Origin: Streptomyces cinnamoneus | GTDB lineage: Bacteria > Actinomycetota > Actinomycetes > Streptomycetales > Streptomycetaceae | Assembly: GCF_002939475.1 (NCBI RefSeq) | Contig: NZ_PKFQ01000001.1 | Span: forward strand, 1,178,001 to 1,242,000 | Direction: 5' to 3' | DNA length: 64,000 bases | Notes under the pieces: model-generated | Databases searched by the model: none | What the model was told of the DNA's origin: nothing | The model's input: only the letters and a program-made list of their open reading frames with translations | In this document: one piece after another, positions 17,786 through 26,979 of the stretch | Layout: each line of letters starts with the position of its first letter | Position numbering within the stretch: the stretch's first letter is position 1 | Program-made: the position numbers and the translations under genes

Positions 17786-18865
17786 TCAGCCCGCCAGGGC
17801 GCCCTGTTCCTCCGCGTGGCGCGCGACCGGCACCACGCGGTGGGCCGGGTCGCGGACTTCGCCGACGAGCATTTCGAGGACGTCCTCCAGCGCGACCAGC
17901 CCCAGCATCCGCCCCGAGGCGTCCGTCACGGCCGCCAGGTGCGCGGCGGCCCGCCGCATGACCGTCAGCGCGTCGTCGAGCGGCAGCTCGGCCCGTAGCG
18001 TCTCGACGCGGCGCCACACGTGCTGCGGGACGGCCCGGTCGGCGTCCTCCAGGTCCAGCACGTCCTTGACGTGCAGGTACCCCATGAAGGAACCACCGGG
18101 GGACGCGCATATCGGGAAGCGGGAGTAGCCGGTCTTGACCGTCAGCTCCTCCACTTCCCGGGGCGTGACCGACGGGTCGACCGTCACCAGCGTGGCCGGG
18201 TCCAGCAGCACGTCCGTGACCGGGCGGCTGCCCAGCTCCAGCGCGTCGGACAGGCGCTCCTGCTCGGCCGGGCCGAGCAGTCCGGCCTGACCGGAGTCCT
18301 CGACGAGGTGCGTGAGCTGTTCGCTCGTGAAGACGGCCTCGACCTCGTCCTTGGGCTCGACGCGGAAGAGCCGCAGCACGCCGTGCGCGCACGCGCCGAG
18401 CAGCCGGGTGACCGGCCGGCACAGCCGGGCGAAGCCCACGAGGCCCGGTCCCAGCCACAGCGCCGCCCTGTCGGGCGCGGACATGGCCAGGTTCTTCGGC
18501 ACCATCTCGCCGATGACCAGGTGCAGGAAGACCACGAGGGCCAGGGCTATCACATAGCCCAGCGGGTGGATGAGGCCCTCGGGCAGCCCCACCGCGTGGA
18601 AGACCGGCTCCAGCAGAGCCGCCACCGTCGGCTCGGCGACCGCGCCGAGCGTCAGGGAGCACACGGTGATGCCGAACTGGGCGGCCGCCATCATCTGCGG
18701 CAGGTTCTCCAGGCCGGTCAGCACGGTCCGGGCCCGGCCCGACCCGGCCGCCGCCTTCGGTTCGATCTGGCTGCGGCGTACGGACACCAGCGCGAACTCG
18801 GCGCCCACGAAGAAGCCGTTGGCCAGGACCAGAGCCACGGCGAAGAGGAGTTGCAGGACGCTCAT
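17786..18865 (-). CDS. CNNM/CorC-type membrane protein with CBS domains (distal copy)
   Basis: This 359-residue protein's ATG at 18865 overlaps the preceding stop as ATGA, so it is translationally coupled. An N-terminal DUF21 transmembrane domain covers residues about 1-180 (LLFAVALVLANGFFVGAEFAL; FGITVCSLTLGAVAEP; LVVFLHLVIGEMVPKNLAMS). Two CBS-type regions follow (about 200-340), with RFPICASPGGSFMGYLHVKD and GLVALEDVLEMLVGEVRD. Family members are implicated in magnesium or cobalt efflux and were once called hemolysin-like. The C-terminal CorC_HlyC domain of the larger paralogue is missing. The two adjacent copies probably form a heteromeric transporter. Confidence 0.85.
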   Translation of the reverse strand: MSVLQLLFAVALVLANGFFVGAEFALVSVRRSQIEPKAAAGSGRARTVLTGLENLPQMMAAAQFGITVCSLTLGAVAEPTVAALLEPVFHAVGLPEGLIHPLGYVIALALVVFLHLVIGEMVPKNLAMSAPDRAALWLGPGLVGFARLCRPVTRLLGACAHGVLRLFRVEPKDEVEAVFTSEQLTHLVEDSGQAGLLGPAEQERLSDALELGSRPVTDVLLDPATLVTVDPSVTPREVEELTVKTGYSRFPICASPGGSFMGYLHVKDVLDLEDADRAVPQHVWRRVETLRAELPLDDALTVMRRAAAHLAAVTDASGRMLGLVALEDVLEMLVGEVRDPAHRVVPVARHAEEQGALAG

Positions 18866-20199
18866 CGCTGCTCCCCCGGCGCCACGCCGGTGCGCACGAA
18901 CCGCACGCGCTCGGCGCGGTGGTGACCGACGTGGCGCACCGACAGCCGCCAGCCGGGCAGCTCGGCGCTGTCCCCGGACACGGGGATGCGCCCCAGCAGG
19001 CCGGCGACGAGTCCGGCGACGGTCTCGTACGGACCGTCGGGTGCCTCCAGGCCTATGCGCCGCAGCACGTCGACCCGGCAGCCGCCGTCGGCGTCCCAGG
19101 CCGGCCGTCCGTCCTCGCAGACCACCGGCGCGAGCTCGGGACGGCCCGCGTCCGCCGCGTCGTGCTCGTCGCGGACCTCGCCGACGAGCTCCTCGACGAT
19201 GTCCTCCAGCGTGACCACCCCGGCGGTGCCGCCGTACTCGTCGACGACCACGGCTATCGGCTGCTCGCTGCGCAGCCGCTCCAGCAGCGGCTGCACGGGC
19301 AGGGTGCCGGGCACCAGCATGGGCGCGACGGCGATCCGGCCGACGGGAGTGCGCAGCCGGTCGTGGCCGGGCACGGCCAGCGCGTCCTTGAGGTGGACCA
19401 TGCCGACGACCTCGTCGAGGCGCTCCCGGTAGACCGGGAAGCGGGAGAGGCCGGTGGCACGGGTGAGGTTGAGGACGTCCTCCGCGGTCGCGGTGGACTG
19501 GAGGGCGCTGACCTTCACCCGGGGGGTCATCACGTGCTGGGCGGTCAGCCCACCGAGCGAGAGGGTCCGCACGAACAGGTCGGCGGTGTCCTGCTCCAGG
19601 GCGCCGGCCCGGGCCGAGTGCCTGGCGAGCGAGACGAGTTCGCCGGGGGTGCGGGCGGAGGCCAGCTCCTCGGCGGGCTCGACACCCATGGCCCGGACCA
19701 TGCGGTTGGCGACCGCGTTGAGCAGGGAGATCACGGGCCGGAAGGAGTGGGCGAAGACGCTCTGCGGGCCGGCGACGAAGCGGGCGACCTGGAGCGGCCG
19801 GGAGACGGCCCAGTTCTTGGGCACCAGCTCGCCGACGACCATCTGCACGGCGGAGGCCAGCAGCATGCCGGTCACGACGGCGACGCCGGGGGCGGCGCCG
19901 TCCGGCAGGCCCGCGGCGGTGAGGGGCCCGGTGAGCAGCCGCCCGAGGGCGGGCTCGGCGAGCATGCCGACCACCAAGGAGGTGATGGTGATGCCCAGTT
20001 GGGTGCCCGAGAGCTGGAAGGAGAGTTCCCGCAGGGACTCGACCACGGTCCGGGCCCGGTGGTCGCCCTCGGCGGCCACCCGTTCGGCCTCGGGCCGCTC
20101 GACGGTCACCAGACCGAACTCGGCGGCGACGAAGAAGCCGTTCGCCAGGATGAGGAGCAGGGCTGCCGCGAGCAGCAGCAAGGACACGGTGATACTCAT
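18862..20199 (-). CDS. CNNM/CorC-type membrane protein with CBS and CorC_HlyC domains
   Basis: This 445-residue protein is the first gene of the coupled pair. The DUF21 domain (about 1-190) holds four hydrophobic segments (LLLLAAALLLILANGFFVAAEFG; GTQLGITITSLVVGMLAEPA; LLASAVQMVVGELVPKNWA). Tandem CBS domains (about 215-345) contain MTPRVKVSAL, SRFPVYRERLDEVVGMVHLKD and VVVDEYGGTAGVVTLEDIVEELVG in separate stretches. A CorC_HlyC domain ends the protein (about 355-435; DGGCRVDVLRRIGLEAPDG). The CBS pair binds adenine nucleotides in characterised relatives. Divalent-cation export is the family role, and the ion transported here is not known. Confidence 0.87.
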   Translation of the reverse strand: MSITVSLLLLAAALLLILANGFFVAAEFGLVTVERPEAERVAAEGDHRARTVVESLRELSFQLSGTQLGITITSLVVGMLAEPALGRLLTGPLTAAGLPDGAAPGVAVVTGMLLASAVQMVVGELVPKNWAVSRPLQVARFVAGPQSVFAHSFRPVISLLNAVANRMVRAMGVEPAEELASARTPGELVSLARHSARAGALEQDTADLFVRTLSLGGLTAQHVMTPRVKVSALQSTATAEDVLNLTRATGLSRFPVYRERLDEVVGMVHLKDALAVPGHDRLRTPVGRIAVAPMLVPGTLPVQPLLERLRSEQPIAVVVDEYGGTAGVVTLEDIVEELVGEVRDEHDAADAGRPELAPVVCEDGRPAWDADGGCRVDVLRRIGLEAPDGPYETVAGLVAGLLGRIPVSGDSAELPGWRLSVRHVGHHRAERVRFVRTGVAPGEQR

Positions 20200-20384
20200 G
20201 GCGCCGCCTCGCTGTGGGGGGCGGCGCAGGTACTACAGGACGGTCCGTCCATTGCCGGAGTACGTCACTCCTCGGTTCGCAGGTGCCCCGGTACGGGGCG
20301 GGGCACGTGTGTGCCCGTGGCACCAGAGTAATCAAGGAACCGGCGCGCGGTACGGGCAGGCGCCCCCGGGAGACGGGAGTGACG

Positions 20385-20849
20385 TCAGGTGGCGGACCGG
20401 CCCGTGCCGTGCGTCTCGACCAGGGCCCGCAGGGCGCGGGCGTCGGCGACCGCCTGGTCCCGCGCCATGCCGGGCTGGATGCCCATGGCCGGCAGGCTCG
20501 TGCCGTCGGCCAGGTCGAGGTGGACCCAGGCGTCGCCGCGGCGCAGGTTGACGCGCACGATCTCGGCCCACTCCAGGCGGCGCCTCGTCGTCAGGTTCAC
20601 GACGGTGACGCCGTCCCGGTCCGCGACGACCCGGGGACGGCTGAGCAGCGCGAGGACGCCGAGGATCAGCAGCCCCGTGCCGATGAACGTGGCCCGGTCC
20701 CCCGCGGTGAAGGCCTCCAGCAGCAGCGAGATCGCCGTCAGCACGACGAGCAGGGCGATGCCGACGCTCAGCAGCACGATCCGGGTGCGGGTCGGGCGGA
20801 AGGTGACGGGCAGCTCGGGCAGGCCGGTCGGGGGCGCGGGGGTGGACAC
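20385..20849 (-). CDS. PH-domain-containing membrane protein
   Basis: This 154-residue protein has two hydrophobic helices (residues about 24-45 IVLLSVGIALLVVLTAISLL and 53-70 ATFIGTGLLILGVLALL) followed by a bacterial PH-like domain (VVADRDGVTVVNLTTRRRLEW; VRVNLRRGDAWVHLDLADGT; LPAMGIQPG). Such proteins are common downstream of hisG in Streptomyces. It lies 61 bases after hisG on the same strand and may be the last gene of the rib-his array. The function is unknown. Confidence 0.8.
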   Translation of the reverse strand: MSTPAPPTGLPELPVTFRPTRTRIVLLSVGIALLVVLTAISLLLEAFTAGDRATFIGTGLLILGVLALLSRPRVVADRDGVTVVNLTTRRRLEWAEIVRVNLRRGDAWVHLDLADGTSLPAMGIQPGMARDQAVADARALRALVETHGTGRSAT

Positions 20850-20910
20850 TTCTGTTCTTCCTCGGACGGCTCGGTCTTCGGACGGCTGGGGCTCTTCCTC
20901 GGACCGCCGG

Positions 20911-21759
20911 TCAGAGGCGGCAGGCGTGGATGCCCGTGGTCAGGATGGCGCGGGCGCCCAGCTCGTAGAGCTCGTCCATGACCCGCTGGGCGTCCTTGGC
21001 CGGGACCATCGAGCGGACCGCGACCCAGCCCTCGTGGTGCAGGGGCGAGACGGTGGGCGACTCCAGGCCGGGGGTCAGGGCGACGGCGCGCTCGACCTGC
21101 TCGACGCGGATGTCGTAGTCCATCATCACGTAGCGCCGGGCGACCAGGACGCCCTGCATGCGGCGGAGGAACTGCTGGACCTTCGGGTCGTCGGCGGGGG
21201 CGCCGACGCGCCGGATGACGACGGCCTCGGACTTCAGGATCGGCTCGCCGATGATCTCCAGCCCGGCGTTGCGCAGGGTCGTGCCGGTCTCCACGACGTC
21301 GGCGATGACCTCGGCGACGCCCAGCTGGATGGCGGTCTCGACGGCGCCGTCGAGGTGGACGACGGAGGCGTCGACGCCGTTGTCGGCGAGGTGCTTGGTG
21401 ACCAGGCCGGAGAAGGAGGTGGCGATCGTCATGCCGCCGAACTCGCTGACGTCCTTCGCCGTGCCCGGACGGGTCGCGTAGCGGAAGGTCGAGCTGGCGA
21501 AGCCGAGCTGCATGATCTCCTCGGCCCGGGATCCGGAGTCGAGGAGCAGGTCACGGCCTGTGATGCCGATGTCGAGCTTGCCGGAGCCCACGTAGACCGC
21601 GATGTCGCGCGGACGCAGGAAGAAGAACTCGACCTCGTTCTCGGCGTCGACGAGGACGAGTTCCCTGCGGTCCTTGCGCTGGCGGTAGCCGGCCTCATGG
21701 AGCATCGCCGACGCAGGCTCGGAGAGAGAACCCTTGTTGGGAACGGCGATGCGCAGCAT
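20911..21759 (-). CDS. hisG: ATP phosphoribosyltransferase, long form
   Basis: The start is ATG 21759 after GAAGGA, giving 282 residues. The first step of histidine synthesis, condensing ATP and PRPP, is indicated by RIAVPNKGSLSEPA, the GITGRDLLLDSG phosphate-binding region and the loop EVIADVVETGTTLRNAGLE. The C-terminal 75 residues (TPGLESPTVSPLHHEGWVAV ... ELGARAILTTGIHACRL) form the ACT-like regulatory domain of the long-form enzyme, which allows histidine feedback. It follows hisE by 62 bases, and the two are the usual Streptomyces pair separated from the main his operon. Confidence 0.95.
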   Translation of the reverse strand: MLRIAVPNKGSLSEPASAMLHEAGYRQRKDRRELVLVDAENEVEFFFLRPRDIAVYVGSGKLDIGITGRDLLLDSGSRAEEIMQLGFASSTFRYATRPGTAKDVSEFGGMTIATSFSGLVTKHLADNGVDASVVHLDGAVETAIQLGVAEVIADVVETGTTLRNAGLEIIGEPILKSEAVVIRRVGAPADDPKVQQFLRRMQGVLVARRYVMMDYDIRVEQVERAVALTPGLESPTVSPLHHEGWVAVRSMVPAKDAQRVMDELYELGARAILTTGIHACRL

Positions 21760-21821
21760 GAGGTGGTTTTCCTTCGTACGGAGAAGTGGGTGGAGCGGGG
21801 GGTCGGGCTGATCCGGAAGGA

Positions 21822-22091
21822 TCAGAGATGAGCGTATACGTCGTCCAGGGAGATCCCCCGGGCCACCATCATCACCTGAAGGTGGTACAGCAGCTGGGAG
21901 ATCTCCTCGGCGGTGGCCTCGGCGCCCTCGTACTCGGCGGCCATCCATACCTCGGCGGCCTCTTCGACGACCTTCTTGCCGATGGCATGGACGCCCTTGC
22001 CCACAAGCTCGGCGGTGCGGGACGTGGCGGGATCGCCGGAGGCCTTCTGCTGGAGCTCGGCGAAGAGCTCCTCGAACGTCTTCTTGGACAT
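21822..22091 (-). CDS. hisE: Phosphoribosyl-ATP pyrophosphatase
   Basis: This 89-residue protein is typical for stand-alone HisE. It contains the all-alpha MazG-like signature [18 protein letters not shown] with the metal-binding glutamates, then [16 protein letters not shown]. It hydrolyses phosphoribosyl-ATP in the second step of histidine synthesis. It follows ribH by 33 bases on the same strand. Confidence 0.95.
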   Translation of the reverse strand: MSKKTFEELFAELQQKASGDPATSRTAELVGKGVHAIGKKVVEEAAEVWMAAEYEGAEATAEEISQLLYHLQVMMVARGISLDDVYAHL

Positions 22092-22124
22092 GGTGGTCCT
22101 ACCCTACGGGGTCCACCCCACCGG

Positions 22125-22610
22125 TCAGTGCCAGGGCTCGGACACCGAACGCAGCGTCATGGCCGTGGAGACGGCCGCGGTGACCGCCTCGTGGCCCTTG
22201 TCCTCGGCCGAGCCCTCGAGTCCGGCCCGGTCCAGGGCCTGCTCCTCCGTGTCGCACGTGAGGACGCCGAAGCCGACGGGGACGCCGGTATCGGCCGACA
22301 CCCGGGCGAGTCCCTGGGTCACGCCCTGGCACACGTAGTCGAAGTGGGGCGTGCCGCCGCGGATGACGACGCCGAGGGCGACGATCGCGTCGTAGCCGCG
22401 GCCGGCGAGGACCTTGGCGACCACCGGCAGCTCCCAGCTGCCGGGGACGCGCAGCAGCGTCGGTTCGTCGATGCCCAGCTCGTGCAGGGCGCGCAGGGAG
22501 CCGTCGACGAGACCGTCCATCACCTTCTCGTGCCACTGCGCGGCGATGACGGCCACCCGCAGGTCCTGGCAGTTCTTCACACTCAGCTCGGGTGCACCCT
22601 TGCCGCTCAC
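22125..22610 (-). CDS. ribH: 6,7-dimethyl-8-ribityllumazine synthase
   Basis: This 161-residue protein is the normal size. Substrate-binding blocks are visible: [46 protein letters not shown] and the [16 protein letters not shown] loop. The catalytic His is in HFDYVC. It joins 3,4-dihydroxybutanone phosphate to the ribitylamino-uracil, upstream of riboflavin synthase. It lies 25 bases after ribBA. Confidence 0.95.
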   Translation of the reverse strand: MSGKGAPELSVKNCQDLRVAVIAAQWHEKVMDGLVDGSLRALHELGIDEPTLLRVPGSWELPVVAKVLAGRGYDAIVALGVVIRGGTPHFDYVCQGVTQGLARVSADTGVPVGFGVLTCDTEEQALDRAGLEGSAEDKGHEAVTAAVSTAMTLRSVSEPWH

Positions 22611-22635
22611 GTTCTTCTCTCCTCGGTCGTGTCGA

Positions 22636-23931
22636 TCACTGGTTGCCGCAGGCGGAGCCGCGCTCGGTCTCCAGCCACGGCAGGTCGTGCCCCATGCGGT
22701 CGCGCTTGGTCCGCAGGTAGCGCAGGTTGTGCTCCCCCGCCTGCACGGGCATGGGCTCGCGGCCGGTGACCTTCAGGCCGTGCCGGATCAGGGCGGCCGT
22801 CTTGTCGGGGTTGTTGGTCATCAGCCGCAGCGAGCGCACCCCCAGGTCGGCGAGGATCTGGGCGCCGCAGGCGTAGTCGCGGGCGTCGGCCGGCAGGCCC
22901 AGTTCGAGGTTGGCGTCGAGCGTGTCGCGGCCGTCCTCCTGGAGCTCGTACGCGCGCAGCTTGGGCAACAGGCCGATGCCGCGCCCCTCGTGGCCGCGGA
23001 GGTAGAGCACGACGCCCCGGCCCTCGACGCTCACCCGTTCGAGGGAAGCCTGCAGCTGGGGCCCGCAGTCGCAGCGCAGCGAACCGAAGACGTCACCGGT
23101 CAGGCACTCCGAGTGGACGCGCACCAGCACGTCCTCGCCGTCGCCGAGGTCGCCCGCGACGAGCGCGATGTGCTCGACGCCGTCCACGGTGGAGCGGAAG
23201 CCGTAGGCCCGGAAGTCGCCGTGGGCGGTGGGCAGCCGGGTCTCGGCCTCCCGGCGCACGGTGGGCTCGGAGGACTTGCGGTAGGCGATCAGGTCCTCGA
23301 TGGAGATGATCGACAGGCCGTGCTTGCGGGCGAAGGGGACCAGCTCGGGCAGGCGCAGCATGGCGCCGTCCTCGCCGGCGATCTCCACGATCGCCGCGGC
23401 CGGGCGCAGCCCGGCGAGGCGGGCGAGGTCGACGCCGGCCTCGGTGTGGCCGTTGCGGACCAGGACGCCGCCGGGGCGGGCGCGCAGCGGGAAGACGTGG
23501 CCGGGGCGGACGAAGTCCGCGGGGACGGCGGCCGGGTCGGCGAGCAGCCGGATGGTGGCGGCCCGGTCGGCGGCGGAGATGCCGGTGTCGGTGCCGTGGG
23601 CCCGGCTCGCGTCGACGGAGACGGTGAAGGCGGTGCGCATCGACTCGGTGTTGTGGTCGACCATCTGGGGCAGGTCGAGCCGGTCGGTGTCGGCCTCCTC
23701 CATGGGCACGCAGATCAGGCCGCGGCACTCGCTCATCATGAAGGCCACGATCTCGGGCGTGATCTTCTCGGCGGCGACGACCAGGTCGCCCTCGTTCTCG
23801 CGGTCGGCGTCGTCCACGACGACGACGGGCCGGCCGGCGGCGATGTCGGCGACGGCGCGCTCGACGGAGTCGAGGGCCAGCACGTCGGCCTCGCCGTCGC
23901 CGAAGGGGTACCAGCTCTGTACGGCGGTCAT
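22636..23931 (-). CDS. ribBA: Bifunctional 3,4-DHBP synthase / GTP cyclohydrolase II
   Basis: The 431-residue protein's ATG at 23931 overlaps the ribM stop by four bases. Residues 1-210 are RibB ([20 protein letters not shown] acidic site; [24 protein letters not shown] split across the active site). Residues about 215-420 are RibA, with the zinc ligands in [15 protein letters not shown] and the catalytic region [19 protein letters not shown]. It supplies both branches of the riboflavin pathway from ribulose 5-phosphate and GTP. Confidence 0.95.
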   Translation of the reverse strand: MTAVQSWYPFGDGEADVLALDSVERAVADIAAGRPVVVVDDADRENEGDLVVAAEKITPEIVAFMMSECRGLICVPMEEADTDRLDLPQMVDHNTESMRTAFTVSVDASRAHGTDTGISAADRAATIRLLADPAAVPADFVRPGHVFPLRARPGGVLVRNGHTEAGVDLARLAGLRPAAAIVEIAGEDGAMLRLPELVPFARKHGLSIISIEDLIAYRKSSEPTVRREAETRLPTAHGDFRAYGFRSTVDGVEHIALVAGDLGDGEDVLVRVHSECLTGDVFGSLRCDCGPQLQASLERVSVEGRGVVLYLRGHEGRGIGLLPKLRAYELQEDGRDTLDANLELGLPADARDYACGAQILADLGVRSLRLMTNNPDKTAALIRHGLKVTGREPMPVQAGEHNLRYLRTKRDRMGHDLPWLETERGSACGNQ

Positions 23932-24587
23932 GCCGCCACTCCTTCCGTAACGGTGGCGGGGGTCGCGCTCGTGCGCGAGCGCAGCCACCAGTCGCGCATG
24001 CCCCACAGGACGAGGACGAGGTAGACGACGTAGACGAGGCCGGAGAAGGCGAGCCCGCTGTCGAAGGCGAGCGGGACGCCGACCACGTCGACGAGCAGCC
24101 AGGCGAACCAGAACTCCACGAGTCCGCGGGCCTGGGCGACCATGGCGGCGAGCGTGCCGATGAAGATGTACGCGTCCGGCCAGGGGTTCCAGGACAGTTC
24201 CGGTACGGCGGTGAACAGGGAGCCGACGGCGAGCGTACCGACGGTGGTGCCGCCGAGCAGGAGGGCGCGCTCGCGCCAGGTGGCGAAGCGGACGGCTATG
24301 GAGCCGTCCTGGGCCTGCCGCCGGCCGCCGGCCCACTGGCGCCAGCCCCACAGGGCGACGGTGACGACCAGGAGCTGCTTGCCGACGCCGCCGCTGAGGT
24401 GGGCGGAGGCGTAGGCGGTGATGAGGACGACGCCGGAGAGCAGCTGGGCGGGCCAGGTCCACACGGAGCGGCGCCAGCCGAGGGCGAGGGCGGCGAGGCC
24501 TATGCAGTTGCCGATCATGTCGGACCAGATCACGTGCTGGCCGAAGGCGGCGAAGGCCTCCTCGCTCAGCCAGTCGAGGGCGCTCAT
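23928..24587 (-). CDS. ribM: Riboflavin transporter of the PnuC/RibM family
   Basis: This 219-residue protein has seven or so hydrophobic segments and the PnuC-type [17 protein letters not shown] motif. Its ATG overlaps the ribE stop and its own stop overlaps the ribBA start, both as ATGA, so all three are coupled. Placement inside a riboflavin operon behind an FMN riboswitch identifies it as RibM (PnuX), a facilitator of riboflavin uptake described in Streptomyces and Corynebacterium, rather than a nicotinamide-riboside importer. Confidence 0.88.
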   Translation of the reverse strand: MSALDWLSEEAFAAFGQHVIWSDMIGNCIGLAALALGWRRSVWTWPAQLLSGVVLITAYASAHLSGGVGKQLLVVTVALWGWRQWAGGRRQAQDGSIAVRFATWRERALLLGGTTVGTLAVGSLFTAVPELSWNPWPDAYIFIGTLAAMVAQARGLVEFWFAWLLVDVVGVPLAFDSGLAFSGLVYVVYLVLVLWGMRDWWLRSRTSATPATVTEGVAA

Positions 24588-25195
24588 GCGGCGGTCTCCT
24601 TCTCGCCGCGCTGCCCCAGGAGGCGCTCGACGTATTTGGCGAGGACGTCCACCTCGAGGTTGACCGGGTCCCCGGGCTGCTTGGTGCCGAGGGTGGTGAG
24701 CTCGAGGGTGGTGGGGATGAGGCTGACGGTGAAGTAGTCGTCGCCGGCCTCGACGACCGTCAGGCTGACGCCGTCGACGGTGATGGAGCCCTTCTCCACG
24801 ACGTAGCGGGCGAGGCCGGCGGGCAGGGCGACCTTGACGATCTCCCAGTGCTCGCCGGGGACGCGCTCGGTGATGGTGCCGGTGCCGTCGACGTGGCCCT
24901 GGACGAGGTGGCCGCCGAGGCGGCCGCCGAGCGCCATGGGGCGTTCGAGGTTGACGCGGGAGCCGGGGGCGAGCGCGCCGAGGCTGGAGCGGTTCAGGGT
25001 CTCGGCCATCACGTCGGCGGTGAAGGTGCCGTCGGCGGTCTCGACGACGGTGAGGCAGACGCCGTTGACGGCGATCGAGTCGCCGTGCTTGGCGTCTGCC
25101 GTGACGACGGGGCCGCGCAGCCGGAACCGGGAGCTGTCGCCGAGCTCCTCGACGGCGACGACCTCACCCAGTTCTTCGACGATTCCGGTGAACAC
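24584..25195 (-). CDS. ribE: Riboflavin synthase alpha subunit
   Basis: GTG at 25195 begins one base after the ribD stop, with GGAG in the ribD end, giving 203 residues. The two homologous lumazine-binding barrels are evident: [12 protein letters not shown] ... [15 protein letters not shown] (residues 1-95) and [11 protein letters not shown] ... [20 protein letters not shown] (about 98-190). The N-terminal FTGIVEE motif takes part in the dismutation of two lumazine molecules to riboflavin. Confidence 0.95.
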   Translation of the reverse strand: MFTGIVEELGEVVAVEELGDSSRFRLRGPVVTADAKHGDSIAVNGVCLTVVETADGTFTADVMAETLNRSSLGALAPGSRVNLERPMALGGRLGGHLVQGHVDGTGTITERVPGEHWEIVKVALPAGLARYVVEKGSITVDGVSLTVVEAGDDYFTVSLIPTTLELTTLGTKQPGDPVNLEVDVLAKYVERLLGQRGEKETAA

Positions 25196-25196
25196 T

Positions 25197-26351
25197 TCAG
25201 TTCTCCTCGGTGGCGGGAGCGGTGGCGGGGACGGTGGGGGTGGCGGTGATCCGCAGGTCGGGACCCAGCCGGGCGACGTCGGTGACGTCCAGGCGCAACA
25301 CCTGGGCGATCGTCGCGATTCCGGCGTCGCCGAGGGCGCTGGGGCCGGCACCGAGCAGGGCGGGTGCCAGGTAGCCGATAACGCGGTCGACGGCACCGGC
25401 GGCGAGGAACGCTCCGGCGAGGGTGGCGCCGCCCTCCAGGAGAACGGAGCGGACGCCGCGGTCGTGGAGCGCGCCCAGCAGGGCGTGGACCGCTATGCCC
25501 GCCTTGCCGTCGCCGGTGGGCCCGGTGGCCTTCTCGCCGGGCAGGCGGACCGTGTCGACGCCGGGCAGGTGCCGGGTGTCGGCCTCCTCGCCGACGACGA
25601 CGAGCGTCGGGGCCGCGTCGTCCAGGACCCGGGCGCCGGGGGTGATCGTGGCGTGGGTGTCGACGACGACGCGCAGCGGCTGGGTGACGGGCCGGCCCGG
25701 GGTGGGCTGGCCGCGGACGGCCAGGTGGGGGTCGTCGGCGCGCAGTGTGCCGGAGCCGACGACGACGGCGTCGGCCTCGGCGCGCAGCCGGTGCACGTCG
25801 GCCCGGGACTCGGCGGAGGTGATCCAGCGGCTGGTGCCGTCGGCGGCGGCGGTGCGGCCGTCGAGCGTGGCGGCGTACTTCCACACGACGAAGGGCCGGC
25901 CGCGCAGGACGGAGGTGAGCCAGGCGGCGTTGCCGGCGGCGGCCTCGTCCGCGAGCAGGCCGCCCTCGGTCTCCACGCCGGCGGCGGCCAGGGTGGCGGC
26001 GCCGCCGGTGGCGGTGGGGTTGGGGTCGGCGACGGCGTAGACGACGCGGGCGATGCCGGCCTCGACGAGGGCCTGGGAGCAGGGACCCGTGCGACCGGTG
26101 TGGTTGCAGGGCTCCAGGGTGACGACGGCGGTGCCGCCCCGGACGTCGTGGCCGGCGTCGGCGGCGGCGCGCAGGGCGTCGACTTCGGCGTGCGACTCGC
26201 CGGCGCGCCGGTGCCAGCCCTCTCCGGCGACGCGACCGACAGCGTCGAGCACGACGCAGCCGACGACGGGGTTGGGGCTGGTGGAACCGAGGGCGCGGGA
26301 TGCGAGCTCGATGGCGCGTCGCATCGCGTCGGCTTCGGTCGCGGTGGCCAC
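25197..26351 (-). CDS. ribD: Bifunctional diaminohydroxyphosphoribosylaminopyrimidine deaminase / reductase
   Basis: GTG at 26351 follows AGGAGG, giving 384 residues. Residues 1-140 are the zinc deaminase with HAEVDAL and the LEPCNHTGRTGPC zinc signature. Residues about 150-365 are the NADPH reductase (RPFVVWKYAATLDGR, HRLRAEADAVVVGSGTLRADDP, VLLEGGATLAGAFLAAGAVD). It is the first gene of the rib array and lies 163 bases after the FMN riboswitch, which should control it. Confidence 0.95.
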   Translation of the reverse strand: MATATEADAMRRAIELASRALGSTSPNPVVGCVVLDAVGRVAGEGWHRRAGESHAEVDALRAAADAGHDVRGGTAVVTLEPCNHTGRTGPCSQALVEAGIARVVYAVADPNPTATGGAATLAAAGVETEGGLLADEAAAGNAAWLTSVLRGRPFVVWKYAATLDGRTAAADGTSRWITSAESRADVHRLRAEADAVVVGSGTLRADDPHLAVRGQPTPGRPVTQPLRVVVDTHATITPGARVLDDAAPTLVVVGEEADTRHLPGVDTVRLPGEKATGPTGDGKAGIAVHALLGALHDRGVRSVLLEGGATLAGAFLAAGAVDRVIGYLAPALLGAGPSALGDAGIATIAQVLRLDVTDVARLGPDLRITATPTVPATAPATEEN

Positions 26352-26513
26352 CGGGGTCCTCCTGCCTCTTCGGGCAACGGACTCCGGGGCTGTCGTACGG
26401 GACGACGATCGAGCGGATACACAGAAGCGATCACACGGCCGGAGACGGGTGCGGAGGTCACCGAGGGTGCCTCACGCGTCGCGCCTGCGACGGTGTGCCG
26501 ATGCGTGCCCGCC

Positions 26514-26640
26514 GCGCACTGCCTCCCATCCGGACTTTAACCGTCGGTCCAGGAATTTCACCTGGTCAACCGGCCGCTGGCTGCGGCCGGGTCGCGGACT
26601 ATAACCGCCGGTTCGGACTTTCACCGACCCCGGAGTGCGC
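26514..26640 (-). ncRNA. FMN riboswitch (RFN element) of the rib operon
   Basis: Read on the minus strand, the element opens with GCGCACT and closes with AGTGCGC (26634-26640 and 26514-26520), forming P1. Inside are the conserved RFN blocks GGTGAAAGTCCGAAC, GGCGGTTATAGTCCGCGA, GGTGAAATTCCTGGACCGAC and AAAGTCCGGATGGGAG. These match the FMN-binding core almost base for base. FMN binding should reduce expression of ribD and the genes behind it. The 160-base leader to the ribD start has room for the expression platform. Confidence 0.95.
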
Positions 26641-26827
26641 TGCGTAATGTGGATCATTAACGGTACTGGGTGTCTGACCTGCGAATTTTTTGGACGCGGA
26701 TCCGACGCTCCGAAGCGTACGCCGGGCGGCGCCACGGTGTCCACGGGGACTTGACAAAGTGCGCGGCCTCACATCGGCGATCGCCGGCCCACCGCGGGAG
26801 GCCGCGGGGGCGCGAGCCCCGGCGATT

Positions 26828-26869
26828 TGGTCCATACCTATTGACGCACTGGTCTAGTCCTCTTAACCT
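26828..26869 (+). promoter_or_regulatory. Chitinase promoter with direct repeats and a DasR-type site
   Basis: TGGTCCATACCT (26828-26839) and TGGTCTAGTCCT (26850-26861) are the two 12-base direct repeats characteristic of Streptomyces chitinase promoters, here flanking TTGACG (-35, 26841-26846). A -10-like TAACCT lies at 26864-26869. ACTGGTCTAGTCC (26848-26860) also matches the left and centre of the DasR operator consensus ACTGGTCTAGACCAGT. Induction by chitin and repression by DasR are therefore expected. Confidence 0.85.
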
Positions 26870-26979
26870 CTGCCACACCTCCGCGGAGTACGGGCCCGTC
26901 GGTGGGCGCACACCACGGGCCACAGCACGTCGCACCCCCCTCACCGCTCTTCCCAGCCCCCCACTGGAGGTAGTCGCTC

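Noticed and set aside
23928-24587. Nicotinamide riboside transporter PnuC
   Set aside because: The fold is shared, but coupling on both sides to ribE and ribBA behind an FMN riboswitch supports riboflavin transport (RibM).
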